The notes under the pieces were generated by a model, which was given only the letters and a program-made list of their open reading frames with translations, made no database searches and was not told the origin of the DNA. 40,216 nt of DNA from a virus: the IMG/VR virus record IMGVR_UViG_3300013125_000017, positions 1 to 40,216 of that record; one strand, written 5' to 3'. Below, piece by piece: positions 15,010-22,802 of this stretch. Within the stretch, counting starts at the first letter, position 1. Each line of letters begins with the position of its first letter. The translations under genes were made by a program, and so were the position numbers.

Positions 15010-17790
15010 ATGTTTCGTAATGTCTATTATGATACAAGAAAAAGTAAAATTTGTTTGTGGGATCAAGTGCGAGGTAAAAATGTATATACCAGCATTAATT
15101 GGGTTCCATATGTATATGAATTAGCTGACGATGGTGATATAAAAACTATCGAAGGAGAAACAGCAAAAAAGATAACATTTAATACATACAATGAGTATTA
15201 TGTATATGCTAAGGAACATCCAAATTGCAAAGAAAATTTATTACGGCCAGAAATTCAGTTTCTGGCCGAATATTATCATAAAATCCCTGATGATGAAGTA
15301 GAAAATCCAAATTTAAAGGTATATTCTTTGGATATAGAAGTGTGTGCAGATAAAGCATTTCCAAAAGCTACCGAAGCCAAAGATCCTGTATCACTTATAT
15401 CTGTATATGATATGATGAATAAAACAACCATATCATTCGGTATTAAACCATATGACGGTAAGTATTTGAATGAACCTTGGTTTACATTTGTTCATTGTAA
15501 AGATGAAGAAATGTTACTAAGACAGTTCTTTGGATGGATGCATAAAAATCCATGTGATGTTATAACGGGTTGGAATTGTATTCCATTGACGAATTATATA
15601 TTCAAGTCAAATGAAATTGCACAATTATCAAGTATTATTCCGGGTGATATGCTATCCTTATCAAATGAGGTTGATATAGTATATCCGAGGTCTAAAAAGT
15701 TGGTTAGAAGGATAAAACTTGGGAATGGCAGTTCAATTGAAACATCAGGAGATCATATCATACCAATAAGATATATTAATAAGAATTCCTATACAAAACT
15801 TATAAAAAACGATAAATCTAATAATCACATATATGATGTGGATATGAAAGTTGATGATATACCATTTGAAGAACAATCCTGTTTTGTTCATGTTCCGTTT
15901 GATTTGAATGTAAATAAGTGTAATGATATTGATAATAACTTATTATATTTAGCAGGATTAATATACACCGATGGATCATTGAGAAATAAATCGTGTATAT
16001 ATGATGAATATAGAATATATGAATCAAATACAGAATTATTGAATAAAATACCATATATTACAACAAAAATATGTGGAAATAGAGATCATGGATTTTATCG
16101 AAATGTAAAACACTCTATTGTAAAACCAGTTCATAATCTCATATATGATGAACAGGGTAATAAGGCCTTAAATATATCAATGCTTAGTCGGTTATCTAAA
16201 AAACAATTTTATTATTTTCTTTCTGGCCTTCTCGATGGTGATGGGATTGCTAGTTCTACAGGAATGTCATATTGTGATTACACTAAAGACGGAATTGATA
16301 AACTATATAACTTATGCTTATGGAATGGTATATTTATAACAAGAAGTAAAAATATTATGCATTTTATAGAGTATGACTTCAATTCATTACATTTAAATCA
16401 TCCATATAGATGGAAGTCAATGAAAAAAAGTAGTTTAAATAGGAATTCATCTCAAAAAGCTTCTAAAATCAGATTCAAAAAAATTGATAATGAATATTAT
16501 ATAAGAATAACTGATATTGAAGAAACGGATAAAGAAGTAGAAATGGGTGATATAAAAACAAAGACAGGATATTTTATATCAAATGGTGTAAATGTTCACA
16601 ATTGTATGACATTTGACTTACAGTATTTGATAAACAGGATAGAACGAATTACAGGTGATGAAGGATCATATGCTCTTTTATCTCCTATAAAAAATGTAAG
16701 AACATGGAAACCAAAAGATGGTGATGATGTAAATATAGATATAGCTGGTGTTACTATACTTGATTATCTTGATATATATAAATGGTATAGTCCTAAAAAA
16801 CTTGAACGATATACTCTTGATTATGTATCTATCTTTGAACTCAAGAAAGGAAAGGTAGATTATTCTGTATATAATGATTTACGTCAACTATATCATGATG
16901 ATTGGAATTTATATGTAGAATACAATGTAATTGATTCATTACGAGTAGGACAATTAGAAGAAAAACTTGGATATATAAAATTAGTTCAAACATTATCGCT
17001 ACTTACAAAAGTACCCATGAAGTATTATCATATACAAACAGCTCTGATTGAAGGTATGTTTATTACATATTTTAGAAGAAATGGTATGTGTGCACCCACT
17101 TTTTATGGTGGCACACAAGAAAGTTATGAAGCTGCTTATGTCAAATCTCCAATTCTTGGTATGCATAATTGGGTAATAGATTTAGATATTACATCTTCGT
17201 ATCCAACAGCTATCATTACATTAAATATGTCAAATGAAACATATTATGGTAGAATACTTGGTATGACAGAGGATCAAGTAATGAGTTATTCAAGAAATAA
17301 AAATTTTCCAGAATTTCAAATGATGAAAAATATAGGAAAAATGGAATTTTCAAATAAAAGACTTGATTTATTTAATAATGCTTTAAAAAAGAAATTATTG
17401 TGTATAGCTCCATGTGGATCTGTTTTTATTACTAATCCATTGGGTGTTATTGCTACCGTGGAAAAAAATACTTTTCATAAAAGAATTGAAGTAAAGAAAA
17501 AAATGATAAAACTAAAAAAATCTTTACCTGATTTAAGAGGTAAAATGCTTGAGGATACAAAAGAAAAAATTGCCAGATATAATAGTTTACAGAATGCTTT
17601 AAAAATTATTCTAAATGCTACATATGGCGTTCTTGCTACACCATACTTTAGATATTTCAATATAAACATAGCTGAAGCCATCGTTTCTTGTGGAAGGCAG
17701 ACAATAAAAGCAGGTGAATCAATAGTAAATAATTTATTAAACAATCCTAATGATGAATTAAAGGAAATATTGAAAAATATCAAAGAATAG
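15010..17790 (+). CDS. 43: Family B DNA polymerase gp43, N-terminal and palm part, with an in-frame LAGLIDADG intein
   Basis: 926 residues as translated. Exonuclease motif I is YSLDIEV (Asp108, Glu110). Exonuclease II is split by an intein: VITGWN189 / C532 MTFDLQYL. Polymerase motif A is DLDITSSYPTA (about 724) and motif B is KIILNATYGVLATPYFRYFN (about 865). The gene then stops at TAG 17788-17790, after the helix ending LKEILKNIKE, before motif C (DTDS), which is found in the next gene. Exteins of 189+395 residues plus about 280 after the break approach the length of T4 gp43 (898). The promoter is at 14946-14974. The polymerase must be spliced, and the break before motif C must be bridged or complemented in trans. 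Confidence 0.88.
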   Translation: MFRNVYYDTRKSKICLWDQVRGKNVYTSINWVPYVYELADDGDIKTIEGETAKKITFNTYNEYYVYAKEHPNCKENLLRPEIQFLAEYYHKIPDDEVENPNLKVYSLDIEVCADKAFPKATEAKDPVSLISVYDMMNKTTISFGIKPYDGKYLNEPWFTFVHCKDEEMLLRQFFGWMHKNPCDVITGWNCIPLTNYIFKSNEIAQLSSIIPGDMLSLSNEVDIVYPRSKKLVRRIKLGNGSSIETSGDHIIPIRYINKNSYTKLIKNDKSNNHIYDVDMKVDDIPFEEQSCFVHVPFDLNVNKCNDIDNNLLYLAGLIYTDGSLRNKSCIYDEYRIYESNTELLNKIPYITTKICGNRDHGFYRNVKHSIVKPVHNLIYDEQGNKALNISMLSRLSKKQFYYFLSGLLDGDGIASSTGMSYCDYTKDGIDKLYNLCLWNGIFITRSKNIMHFIEYDFNSLHLNHPYRWKSMKKSSLNRNSSQKASKIRFKKIDNEYYIRITDIEETDKEVEMGDIKTKTGYFISNGVNVHNCMTFDLQYLINRIERITGDEGSYALLSPIKNVRTWKPKDGDDVNIDIAGVTILDYLDIYKWYSPKKLERYTLDYVSIFELKKGKVDYSVYNDLRQLYHDDWNLYVEYNVIDSLRVGQLEEKLGYIKLVQTLSLLTKVPMKYYHIQTALIEGMFITYFRRNGMCAPTFYGGTQESYEAAYVKSPILGMHNWVIDLDITSSYPTAIITLNMSNETYYGRILGMTEDQVMSYSRNKNFPEFQMMKNIGKMEFSNKRLDLFNNALKKKLLCIAPCGSVFITNPLGVIATVEKNTFHKRIEVKKKMIKLKKSLPDLRGKMLEDTKEKIARYNSLQNALKIILNATYGVLATPYFRYFNINIAEAIVSCGRQTIKAGESIVNNLLNNPNDELKEILKNIKE
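15577..16602 (+). other. Full-length intein with LAGLIDADG homing endonuclease in the exonuclease II motif
   Basis: Residues 190-531 of the polymerase, 342 residues. Block A is CIPLTNYIFKSNE; block B is NGSSIETSGDHIIP (T-x-x-H); the LAGLIDADG motifs are LAGLIYTDG (314-322) and LSGLLDGDG (404-412), both with the catalytic acid; block F/G is GYFISNGVNVHN, followed by Cys532. All splicing residues (Cys1, block B His, His-Asn, +1 Cys) are present, so both splicing and nuclease are probably active. It lies between N189 and C532 of VITGWN-CMTFD, so the exonuclease cannot function unless it is spliced. Confidence 0.9.
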
Positions 17791-17848
17791 TGTTCTATCA
17801 ATAAATGTAAGGATGGTTTCATTATATGATTACAAAAGGAGATAAAAA

Positions 17849-17877
17849 AGTAGAGAACATTGATTATGTTCTCTACT
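17849..17877 (+). other. Perfect 12-bp hairpin in the polymerase break
   Basis: AGTAGAGAACAT (17849-17860), loop TGATT, ATGTTCTCTACT (17866-17877): 12 uninterrupted base pairs. It lies 3 nt before the in-frame GAA TTT GAT ACA GAT that encodes the start of motif C, and after an SD-like AAAAGGAG (17834-17841). There is no T-run, so it is not a terminator. It contains the candidate ATG (17866) of the second polymerase gene, which folding would hide. Confidence 0.85.
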
Positions 17878-18729
17878 CCTGAATTTGATACAGATAGTTT
17901 GTTCATAAATGTTGGTTTGTTTATAGAAAAAAATATTGGTAAAGAAAAATGGCTTCAAATTACTGATGATAAGAAAATAAGTATTATAAAACAAGTAGCA
18001 AAGGTGATTGAAGAGAATGTAAATGATAAATCATATCGTGAAATACAAAGAAAAACATATAATTCCTCTGAAACAGATTTTCGTATAAAATTTAAACAGG
18101 AGATTATTGCTAAATCAGTTCTTTTTGTAAAAAAGAAAAAATATTCTTGTTGGATAATAGAAGAGGAAGGGGCTTCAGTTGATTATATTAAGACAACTGG
18201 ATTAGAAATTGTCAGATCAGATACACCTGAAATTGTAAGGCCCTTTTTAAAAGATATAATTACAATGATATTAAAAGGATCTTCTGATTACGAAATATCT
18301 GATAAAGTACAAAAGGTTAAGAAAGATTTATTAGCATCTATACCAGAAGAAATATCAACTAATATAGGGGTACATGAATTATCAAAGTATATAGGAGTAA
18401 ATAATTTATGTAAAAAGGGAACCCCAATGCATGTAAAAAGTGTTGCTAATTATCGTTCGTTATTGAATATATTGAAGTTGGAAGATAAATATGAAGATAT
18501 AGTTGATGGAACAAAGGTAAAGGTTGTATATTTAAAAAAGAATAAATTTGGATTTGAAAGTATGGCCTTTCTTAGATGGCCTACTGAATTTGACAAGGTT
18601 ATTCAAATTGATTATAATAAACAGGTAGAGAAAACTTTTACAAATAAAATAAGTATCTTATTAGAGCCAATGAATAAATTAAATATTATGAATGGAAAGA
18701 TTAAAGAAGTTATAGGTTTATTTTTTTAA
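17866..18729 (+). CDS. 43: DNA polymerase gp43, C-terminal part (motif C and thumb)
   Basis: 287 residues from the ATG at 17866 (TTG 17860 is possible). It begins with motif C, FDTDSLFINVG, holding the second catalytic Asp pair, then KSVLFVKKKKYSCWI and KTTGLEIVRSDTP, then KGTPMHVKSVANYRSLL of the thumb. It ends IKEVIGLFF, which resembles the C-terminal sliding-clamp-binding peptide of gp43. It is in the same frame as 15010-17790 but separated by three in-frame stops. A third-frame stretch at 17826-17880 reads MITKGDKKVENIDYVLYS, whose end is the expected beta-strand before DTDS. Neither start codon has a well-placed ribosome site. Possibilities are a split polymerase, a recoded or bypassed gap, or decay. 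Confidence 0.75.
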   Translation: MFSTPEFDTDSLFINVGLFIEKNIGKEKWLQITDDKKISIIKQVAKVIEENVNDKSYREIQRKTYNSSETDFRIKFKQEIIAKSVLFVKKKKYSCWIIEEEGASVDYIKTTGLEIVRSDTPEIVRPFLKDIITMILKGSSDYEISDKVQKVKKDLLASIPEEISTNIGVHELSKYIGVNNLCKKGTPMHVKSVANYRSLLNILKLEDKYEDIVDGTKVKVVYLKKNKFGFESMAFLRWPTEFDKVIQIDYNKQVEKTFTNKISILLEPMNKLNIMNGKIKEVIGLFF

Positions 18730-18743
18730 ATTGATGGTAAATA

Positions 18744-19331
18744 ATGAATGTATATCATTGTAATGTATGGGATTTCATAGGAGAAGTTTCTGCTATATGC
18801 ATAACTACTAATGGGTATGTAACTTCAAGTGGAAAAAATATAATGGGAGCTGGAATAGCAAGAGAGGCTAAACGTAGATATCCAAATATAGATTTTAGTT
18901 TAGGAAAAAAGTTGACAAAATATGGAAATCATGTTATGCTACTGACAATAGAAAAGGGAACATCAATATTCTCTTTTCCAACAAAAAGAGATTCATTTGA
19001 TTTTTCATTTCAAGAAAATTTTCCTGGCTTTGCAAATGAAGGTTTGAAGAATAAGATGATAGGATGTTCAAAAATTCCGGGTTGGGCAATAAAATCAGAA
19101 ATAGAATTAATAAAAAGATCAGCTAATGAATTGATGGATATATGTAATTTATATAAATTAGAGTCCGTATTGCTACCCAAACCCGGATGTTCACATGGTG
19201 GATTGAAATGGGAGAATGTATCACCAGTATTAGATAAGATATTAGATCATAGTAAAATATTTATAGTTGAATCAAAGGAGATAGTAGATAGAGAAAGGAT
19301 TATGAAAACAATTGAAGGTCTGATATATTGA
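18744..19331 (+). CDS. Macro-domain protein (ADP-ribose-binding or hydrolysing)
   Basis: 195 residues covering a single macro domain: AICITTNGYV, the ligand loop GKNIMGAGIAREAKRRYP (about 32-49), and the second loop LLPKPGCSHGGLKWENV (about 142-158). The N-I-M-G-A-G-I-A form is close to ALC1/Poa1p and DarG-type macro domains, which remove or bind ADP-ribose on protein or DNA. In a phage this could reverse host DarT-type ADP-ribosylation or modify NAD+ metabolites; this role is inferred. It begins 14 bp after the polymerase, so it belongs to the replication transcript. Confidence 0.8.
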   Translation: MNVYHCNVWDFIGEVSAICITTNGYVTSSGKNIMGAGIAREAKRRYPNIDFSLGKKLTKYGNHVMLLTIEKGTSIFSFPTKRDSFDFSFQENFPGFANEGLKNKMIGCSKIPGWAIKSEIELIKRSANELMDICNLYKLESVLLPKPGCSHGGLKWENVSPVLDKILDHSKIFIVESKEIVDRERIMKTIEGLIY

Positions 19332-19345
19332 GAAAAAGAGGTAAT

Positions 19346-19845
19346 ATGAATATGAATATGGATTGTTGTGATAATATTGAGTGCATGTGTGGAAAAATAG
19401 AAGATCAGGTAGAAAGCCCAAATTCTATTTCTGTAGAATGGAAAGAAGAAGAAAGTGATATTATTAAGCATGCAAAGAGAGAACTTGAACTTTCTGGATA
19501 TGACTTGAATCAAACCGAAGAAGATCCAAATAAATGGATGGTTGAAAATGTTCTTGAACTTTTACGAGTGTTTGATAAACAGGGTCATTCGGGGTTTCAG
19601 GATCATATTGTATCAATTATTTTAAAAAATTAGCAAGTTATGATATACTAACCCCACTTACAGGTGATGATACAGAATGGAATGAAATTGCTGATAACAT
19701 GTGGCAGAATAATAGAGTTGGTCATGTGTTCAAAGAAGCTGATGGATGTTGTTACGCAAGCAAGGATAGTCGTGTTTATATAGAATTTCCATATACCCCT
19801 GTCCATGAATATGTGGATGTTGAAAAGGAGAATAATAATGAGTAG
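19346..19845 (+). CDS. Conserved phage protein read across a -1 frameshift site
   Basis: The first frame gives 95 residues (MNMNMDCCDN... to SIILKN) and stops at 19631-19633. A -1 shift at the heptamer TTTAAAA (19621-19627, read T-TTA-AAA) continues as KLASYDILTPLTGDDTEWNE to a stop at 19843-19845, 166 residues in all. The joined product has the layout of a common phage family (GHSGFxxxxVxSLhxKLAxxxxLTPLTGxDxEWN...QNxR...VFK), so both frames are one gene. This may be a programmed frameshift or loss of one base from an A6 run. The ribosome site AGAGGTAAT precedes the ATG at 19346. The family's function is unknown. Its end overlaps the next start. Confidence 0.75.
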
Positions 19846-20278
19846 ATCTAATAATGAAGAATCAAAAGGAATACGAATGATTGTTAATAATATTTTTCAT
19901 GGATATATTACAAATGGTACAGAAGCAATGGGTCAAATTTTAGAAGTAGGAATTGGTCAGGTTCATTTAATGCCGGAGGATGCTATAAAAGAATGGATTT
20001 TTAAAGCTATTTTAGTTGCCGAAGAAATTCTTACTTGGAAAAAAGATAACGCATTAAAAAGACGTATAATGATGTATAAAAAAAGTTTAAATCATTGTGT
20101 GGGTAGAGATAATGCTATTTCTCTTTATGTAAATATGTCATTGTCATGTAGTGGTATGTCCGTTTTATCAGGATATGGTATGTGTACAACAACAACAAGT
20201 CATGGTAGAATAAAATCACAAAGTAAAATACATTTGAATCCTGAAAAAAGATCAATTTATAAAGGTTCTAACAGTTGA
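19838..20278 (+). CDS. Hypothetical protein
   Basis: 146 residues from the ATG at 19838, which has the ribosome site AAAAGGAGAATAATA; an in-frame ATG at 19805 lies inside the upstream gene. Helical N-terminal half (IRMIVNNIFHGYITNGTEAM), a central WIFKAILVAEEILTW, and a Ser/Gly/Thr-rich C-terminal third. It overlaps the -1 frame of the previous gene by 8 bp. No domain is recognised. Confidence 0.6.
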   Translation: MSRSNNEESKGIRMIVNNIFHGYITNGTEAMGQILEVGIGQVHLMPEDAIKEWIFKAILVAEEILTWKKDNALKRRIMMYKKSLNHCVGRDNAISLYVNMSLSCSGMSVLSGYGMCTTTTSHGRIKSQSKIHLNPEKRSIYKGSNS

Positions 20279-20331
20279 TTAAAAAATTATGAAAAATTAT
20301 TAAAAACTATGTAAAATTAATAATCTATTAA

Positions 20332-20339
20332 TATAAATA
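20332..20339 (+). promoter_or_regulatory. T4-type late promoter motif
   Basis: TATAAATA lies 18 bp before the small gene at 20358, in a very AT-rich 80-bp gap. The position is right for a late gene, but the octamer is frequent by chance here. Confidence 0.35.
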
Positions 20340-20357
20340 CTTAGTGAAAGGTTAAAT

Positions 20358-20534
20358 ATGGAGAAGAAGCCTATGGTCGTAAGAGTTACTAAAACAGAGT
20401 TTGAATTAGATGATGGAAGAATATTTCCTCACCCAGTAGAACTTGATGACGTTCCTACTATTGAGGAATTTCAGAAAATTTATGACAAAAGCCGTAAACT
20501 TGTTTCTGATATGCTGAAGGATGATAATGACTAA
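20358..20534 (+). CDS. Small phage protein, probably truncated by the IS607-type insertion
   Basis: 58 residues: VVRVTKTEFELDDGRIFPHP, then VPTIEEFQKIYDKSRKLVSD, a compact beta-then-helix protein. Its last codons (20520-20534) overlap the transposon tnpA start, so the C-terminus may come from the element. If the element is removed between GG at 20519-20520 and GG at 22697-22698, the frame continues LKERYKRNMW and stops. No family is recognised with confidence. Ribosome site GAAAGGTTAAAT. Confidence 0.6.
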   Translation: MEKKPMVVRVTKTEFELDDGRIFPHPVELDDVPTIEEFQKIYDKSRKLVSDMLKDDND

Positions 20535-21162
20535 TAATCTTATAGATATATCTGAAGCATCTCAACTTCTTGGAGTGGATAAGTCTACTTTGAGGTATTG
20601 GGATAAAACTAATAAACTGAAACCACAGAAAACCGCTGGTGGTCATAGAAGATATTTATTATCTGATATTAAGAAACTTCAAGGTATATCTGAAGACTGT
20701 ATAGATGATGGTATTAATGAAAATAATGTAGCTGTTTATTGTAGAGTTTCCTCACATGAGCAGAAACAAAAAGGTGACTTAGAACGTCAAAAAGGCAGAC
20801 TTCTTGAATATTGTATTAAGAAAAAGTATCAAGTAGAGTATATCTTCGAAGAGGTAGGTTCTGGTATGTCTGATACAAGAACTAAACTACATAGGTTGTG
20901 TGATGTAGCTGAAAAGAGAAAGATATGTAAAATTATAGTAGAACATAAAGATAGATTAACAAGATTTAACTATTTGATATATGAAAGATATTTTAAAAGT
21001 TTAGGCGTTGAAGTTATTATTGTAGAAGAGACTCTACCTAAAACTTATGAAGCTGAGTTAGTTGAAGATATTATGTCTTTAGTAGCCTCGTCTTCATCTA
21101 AAGTTTATGGAAAAAGAAGTGCGGAAAATAGAAGAAAGAAAAAAGAGATGGTTACATGTTAG
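20527..21162 (+). CDS. tnpA: IS607 transposase TnpA (serine recombinase)
   Basis: 211 residues. The N-terminal MerR-like helix-turn-helix (DISEASQLLGVDKSTLRYWD; TAGGHRRY) is followed by a serine recombinase catalytic domain: VAVYCRVSSHEQ (nucleophilic Ser near 75), KIIVEHKDRLTRF and the C-terminal SSSSKVYGKRSAENRR. Length matches IS607 TnpA. The ATG at 20527 is favoured over 20521 because AAGGA lies 5 nt upstream. The gene overlaps the next gene by 7 bp. Confidence 0.92.
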   Translation: MTNNLIDISEASQLLGVDKSTLRYWDKTNKLKPQKTAGGHRRYLLSDIKKLQGISEDCIDDGINENNVAVYCRVSSHEQKQKGDLERQKGRLLEYCIKKKYQVEYIFEEVGSGMSDTRTKLHRLCDVAEKRKICKIIVEHKDRLTRFNYLIYERYFKSLGVEVIIVEETLPKTYEAELVEDIMSLVASSSSKVYGKRSAENRRKKKEMVTC

Positions 21163-21575
21163 ATTTTGAAAACTCTCATCATTTAGAACCAGAAATAACT
21201 TGGCAAGACTGCGCTACATTTATATATGATGCTGTTTTGGATGGAAAATTAAATAGAGAAGATTTCATTAAGCTTTTTATATTATCTGGTCAAGAAATGT
21301 CTGATCCTCGACATGTAAGAATATTTGCTAAAGCATTAGGAGCTTTTTTCAAAAGAGATTATACAGATTTAAAGTCTGAAGAAAAACCCGCAGTGCTTGT
21401 AATAGTAAACAATAAAAAATATTTAGTCTCGCATAACAATGAAGAAATAACTATAAATGAAGCAAATGATTTAAAAGACTTATCAGACTATTCTTTTATT
21501 ATTACACATGAAACTGAAGCAGATGGTAAAATAGCAGCGTGGGAAAGAAAAGAAAAATACATAGAGAGAATATAG
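21156..21575 (+). CDS. Unknown protein encoded between tnpA and tnpB
   Basis: 139 residues, overlapping the end of tnpA and ending 1 bp before tnpB, so it is translated as part of the transposon operon. Acidic N-terminus, a helical segment (DFIKLFILSGQEMSDPRHVR, then IFAKALGAFFKRDY), and a beta-rich second half (PAVLVIVNNKKYLVSHNNEE). IS607 elements usually carry only tnpA and tnpB, so this is an accessory gene of unknown role. It might regulate transposition or the TnpB nuclease. Confidence 0.7.
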   Translation: MLDFENSHHLEPEITWQDCATFIYDAVLDGKLNREDFIKLFILSGQEMSDPRHVRIFAKALGAFFKRDYTDLKSEEKPAVLVIVNNKKYLVSHNNEEITINEANDLKDLSDYSFIITHETEADGKIAAWERKEKYIERI

Positions 21576-21576
21576 G

Positions 21577-22689
21577 ATGAAACTAATAAGATCAACTAAA
21601 TGTAGTCTGAAGTTTGCTACAAAACATAAAACCGCTGAATTACAATCTATCCTTGCAGAGTATGGTAAAGTTTGTAATATCTTTATAGATCACTTTTGGA
21701 AGAACGAAACTCCTTCTAAAGCTGAACTCCTTAAAGATATAGTTGATCTTCCTAAAGAGACTTGGCTATCTGCAAGGTTGAGAAAAGTTGCTGCCCGTGA
21801 ATCTATTGACATGATCAAGGCAACTAAAGAGAGATGGAAGTCTAAACCAGATAAGATGAAGATGCCTATACATAAAGGCAAACGAATGTATGTGTCTTGC
21901 ACCATAGCTGATCTCAATGAGTCAGAAGAGGCTACTGAATTTGATGCTTGGTTACATATAGCTTCGGTAGGAGATAAGCATATTTTAGATTTGCCCATTA
22001 AATTCCATAAGCATTTCAATAAGATAGCTTCTATTGGTAAAAGATTAAATAGTTATATTATTACTGATAAGTATGTTCAATTTAGTTTTGAAGTCGAAAC
22101 CTTACCTAAAAAAGAAGGTAACAAGGTTTTAGGTATAGATACTGGTATTAACGCTCTTGCGTCTCTTTCTAACAAGATACAGCTTGGTACAGATATTAAA
22201 TCTTGTATAGAGAGGATAAAGAGGTGTAAGCAAGGATCAAAAGGTCAGAAACAGGCTCGTAGAGCTTTAAAACAGAGAATAGATGAAGTTGCTCAAGAGA
22301 TTATTAAACTCGATCCTGATATGATTGTAGTAGAAAAGTTGAAGGATTTAGGTAAGAATACAAAAGTCAAACGTCTATTGACTAAAAATATTAGACGCTC
22401 TATCGGAATCTGGAATTGGAAGTATTGGTTAAAAAGGTTAGAACAAGCTTGTGAACTTAACCGTGTTAAGTTCCGCACTGTAGCTTCTTTTTATACCTCT
22501 ACAACCTGTTCAGAGTGTGGTTATTCTGATAGGATGAATCGTAATGGTGAGCTATTTAAGTGTCTAAAATGTAACCACGAGATGAATGCGGATATAAATG
22601 CCGCCTTGAATATACTCAAACGATTCATTACAGGAGTCTACGGTTCCTGTTGCAAACCTGAAGAAGTAATGAACTTTAATTTTTCATAA
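21577..22689 (+). CDS. tnpB: TnpB, RNA-guided nuclease of the IS200/IS605/IS607 group
   Basis: 370 residues, the usual compact TnpB length. RuvC-like catalytic residues are present: Asp188 in LGIDTGINAL, Glu near 253 in IVVEKLKDLG, and Asp near 339 in MNADINAALNI. The zinc finger CSECG...CLKC lies at about 311-330. The N-terminal KLIRSTKCSLKFATKH is the usual OB-fold start. TnpB is guided by an omega-RNA encoded at the 3' end of its gene and cuts DNA to preserve the element. All catalytic and zinc residues are intact, so activity is likely. Confidence 0.92.
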   Translation: MKLIRSTKCSLKFATKHKTAELQSILAEYGKVCNIFIDHFWKNETPSKAELLKDIVDLPKETWLSARLRKVAARESIDMIKATKERWKSKPDKMKMPIHKGKRMYVSCTIADLNESEEATEFDAWLHIASVGDKHILDLPIKFHKHFNKIASIGKRLNSYIITDKYVQFSFEVETLPKKEGNKVLGIDTGINALASLSNKIQLGTDIKSCIERIKRCKQGSKGQKQARRALKQRIDEVAQEIIKLDPDMIVVEKLKDLGKNTKVKRLLTKNIRRSIGIWNWKYWLKRLEQACELNRVKFRTVASFYTSTTCSECGYSDRMNRNGELFKCLKCNHEMNADINAALNILKRFITGVYGSCCKPEEVMNFNFS

Positions 22690-22802
22690 CTTTAAAGGAA
22701 CGGTATAAGAGAAACATGTGGTAAACCACCTTTTGTTATTACTAATTATGTAGAGAAAAAGAAAAATGATACAATAAACTTATTTTTTACATAGGAGATA
22801 TA
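22690..22802 (+). other. Right end of the transposon, possible omega-RNA 3' part, and a broken phage reading frame
   Basis: A GTGG-TAAA-CCAC mini-hairpin lies at 22718-22729 just past tnpB, where the omega-RNA scaffold and guide junction would be. From 22696 an open frame without a start codon (ETCGKPPFVITNYVEKKKND, ending LFFT) runs to TAG at 22792-22794; it may be the severed 3' end of a phage gene. The ribosome site of the next gene (AGGAGATATA) closes the interval. Confidence 0.4.

Larger units (their letters stand above)
20520..22697 (+). mobile_element. IS607-type transposon with an extra internal gene (ends approximate)
   Basis: The order is serine recombinase tnpA, an unknown 139-residue gene, tnpB. 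IS607 elements insert between two G residues without target duplication. The GG pairs nearest the genes (20519-20520 and 22697-22698) give plausible limits, both in an aAAGGA context, but no terminal repeats could be defined. All three genes are complete. The region is noticeably less AT-rich in codon choice than its phage neighbours, which fits transfer from a bacterial host. Confidence 0.75.

Noticed and set aside
17785-17883. Gene 60-like hop from GAA (17785-17787) to GAA (17881-17883)
   Set aside because: Kept only as one option in the findings. The product would read NIKEFDTDSLF and lose the beta-strand DYVLYS normally found before DTDS, so it is not called as the mechanism.
20521-22689. 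A CRISPR-Cas12 system because of the RuvC and zinc-finger protein
   Set aside because: The protein is 370 residues, follows an IS607 serine recombinase and has no Cas genes or array nearby, so it is TnpB.
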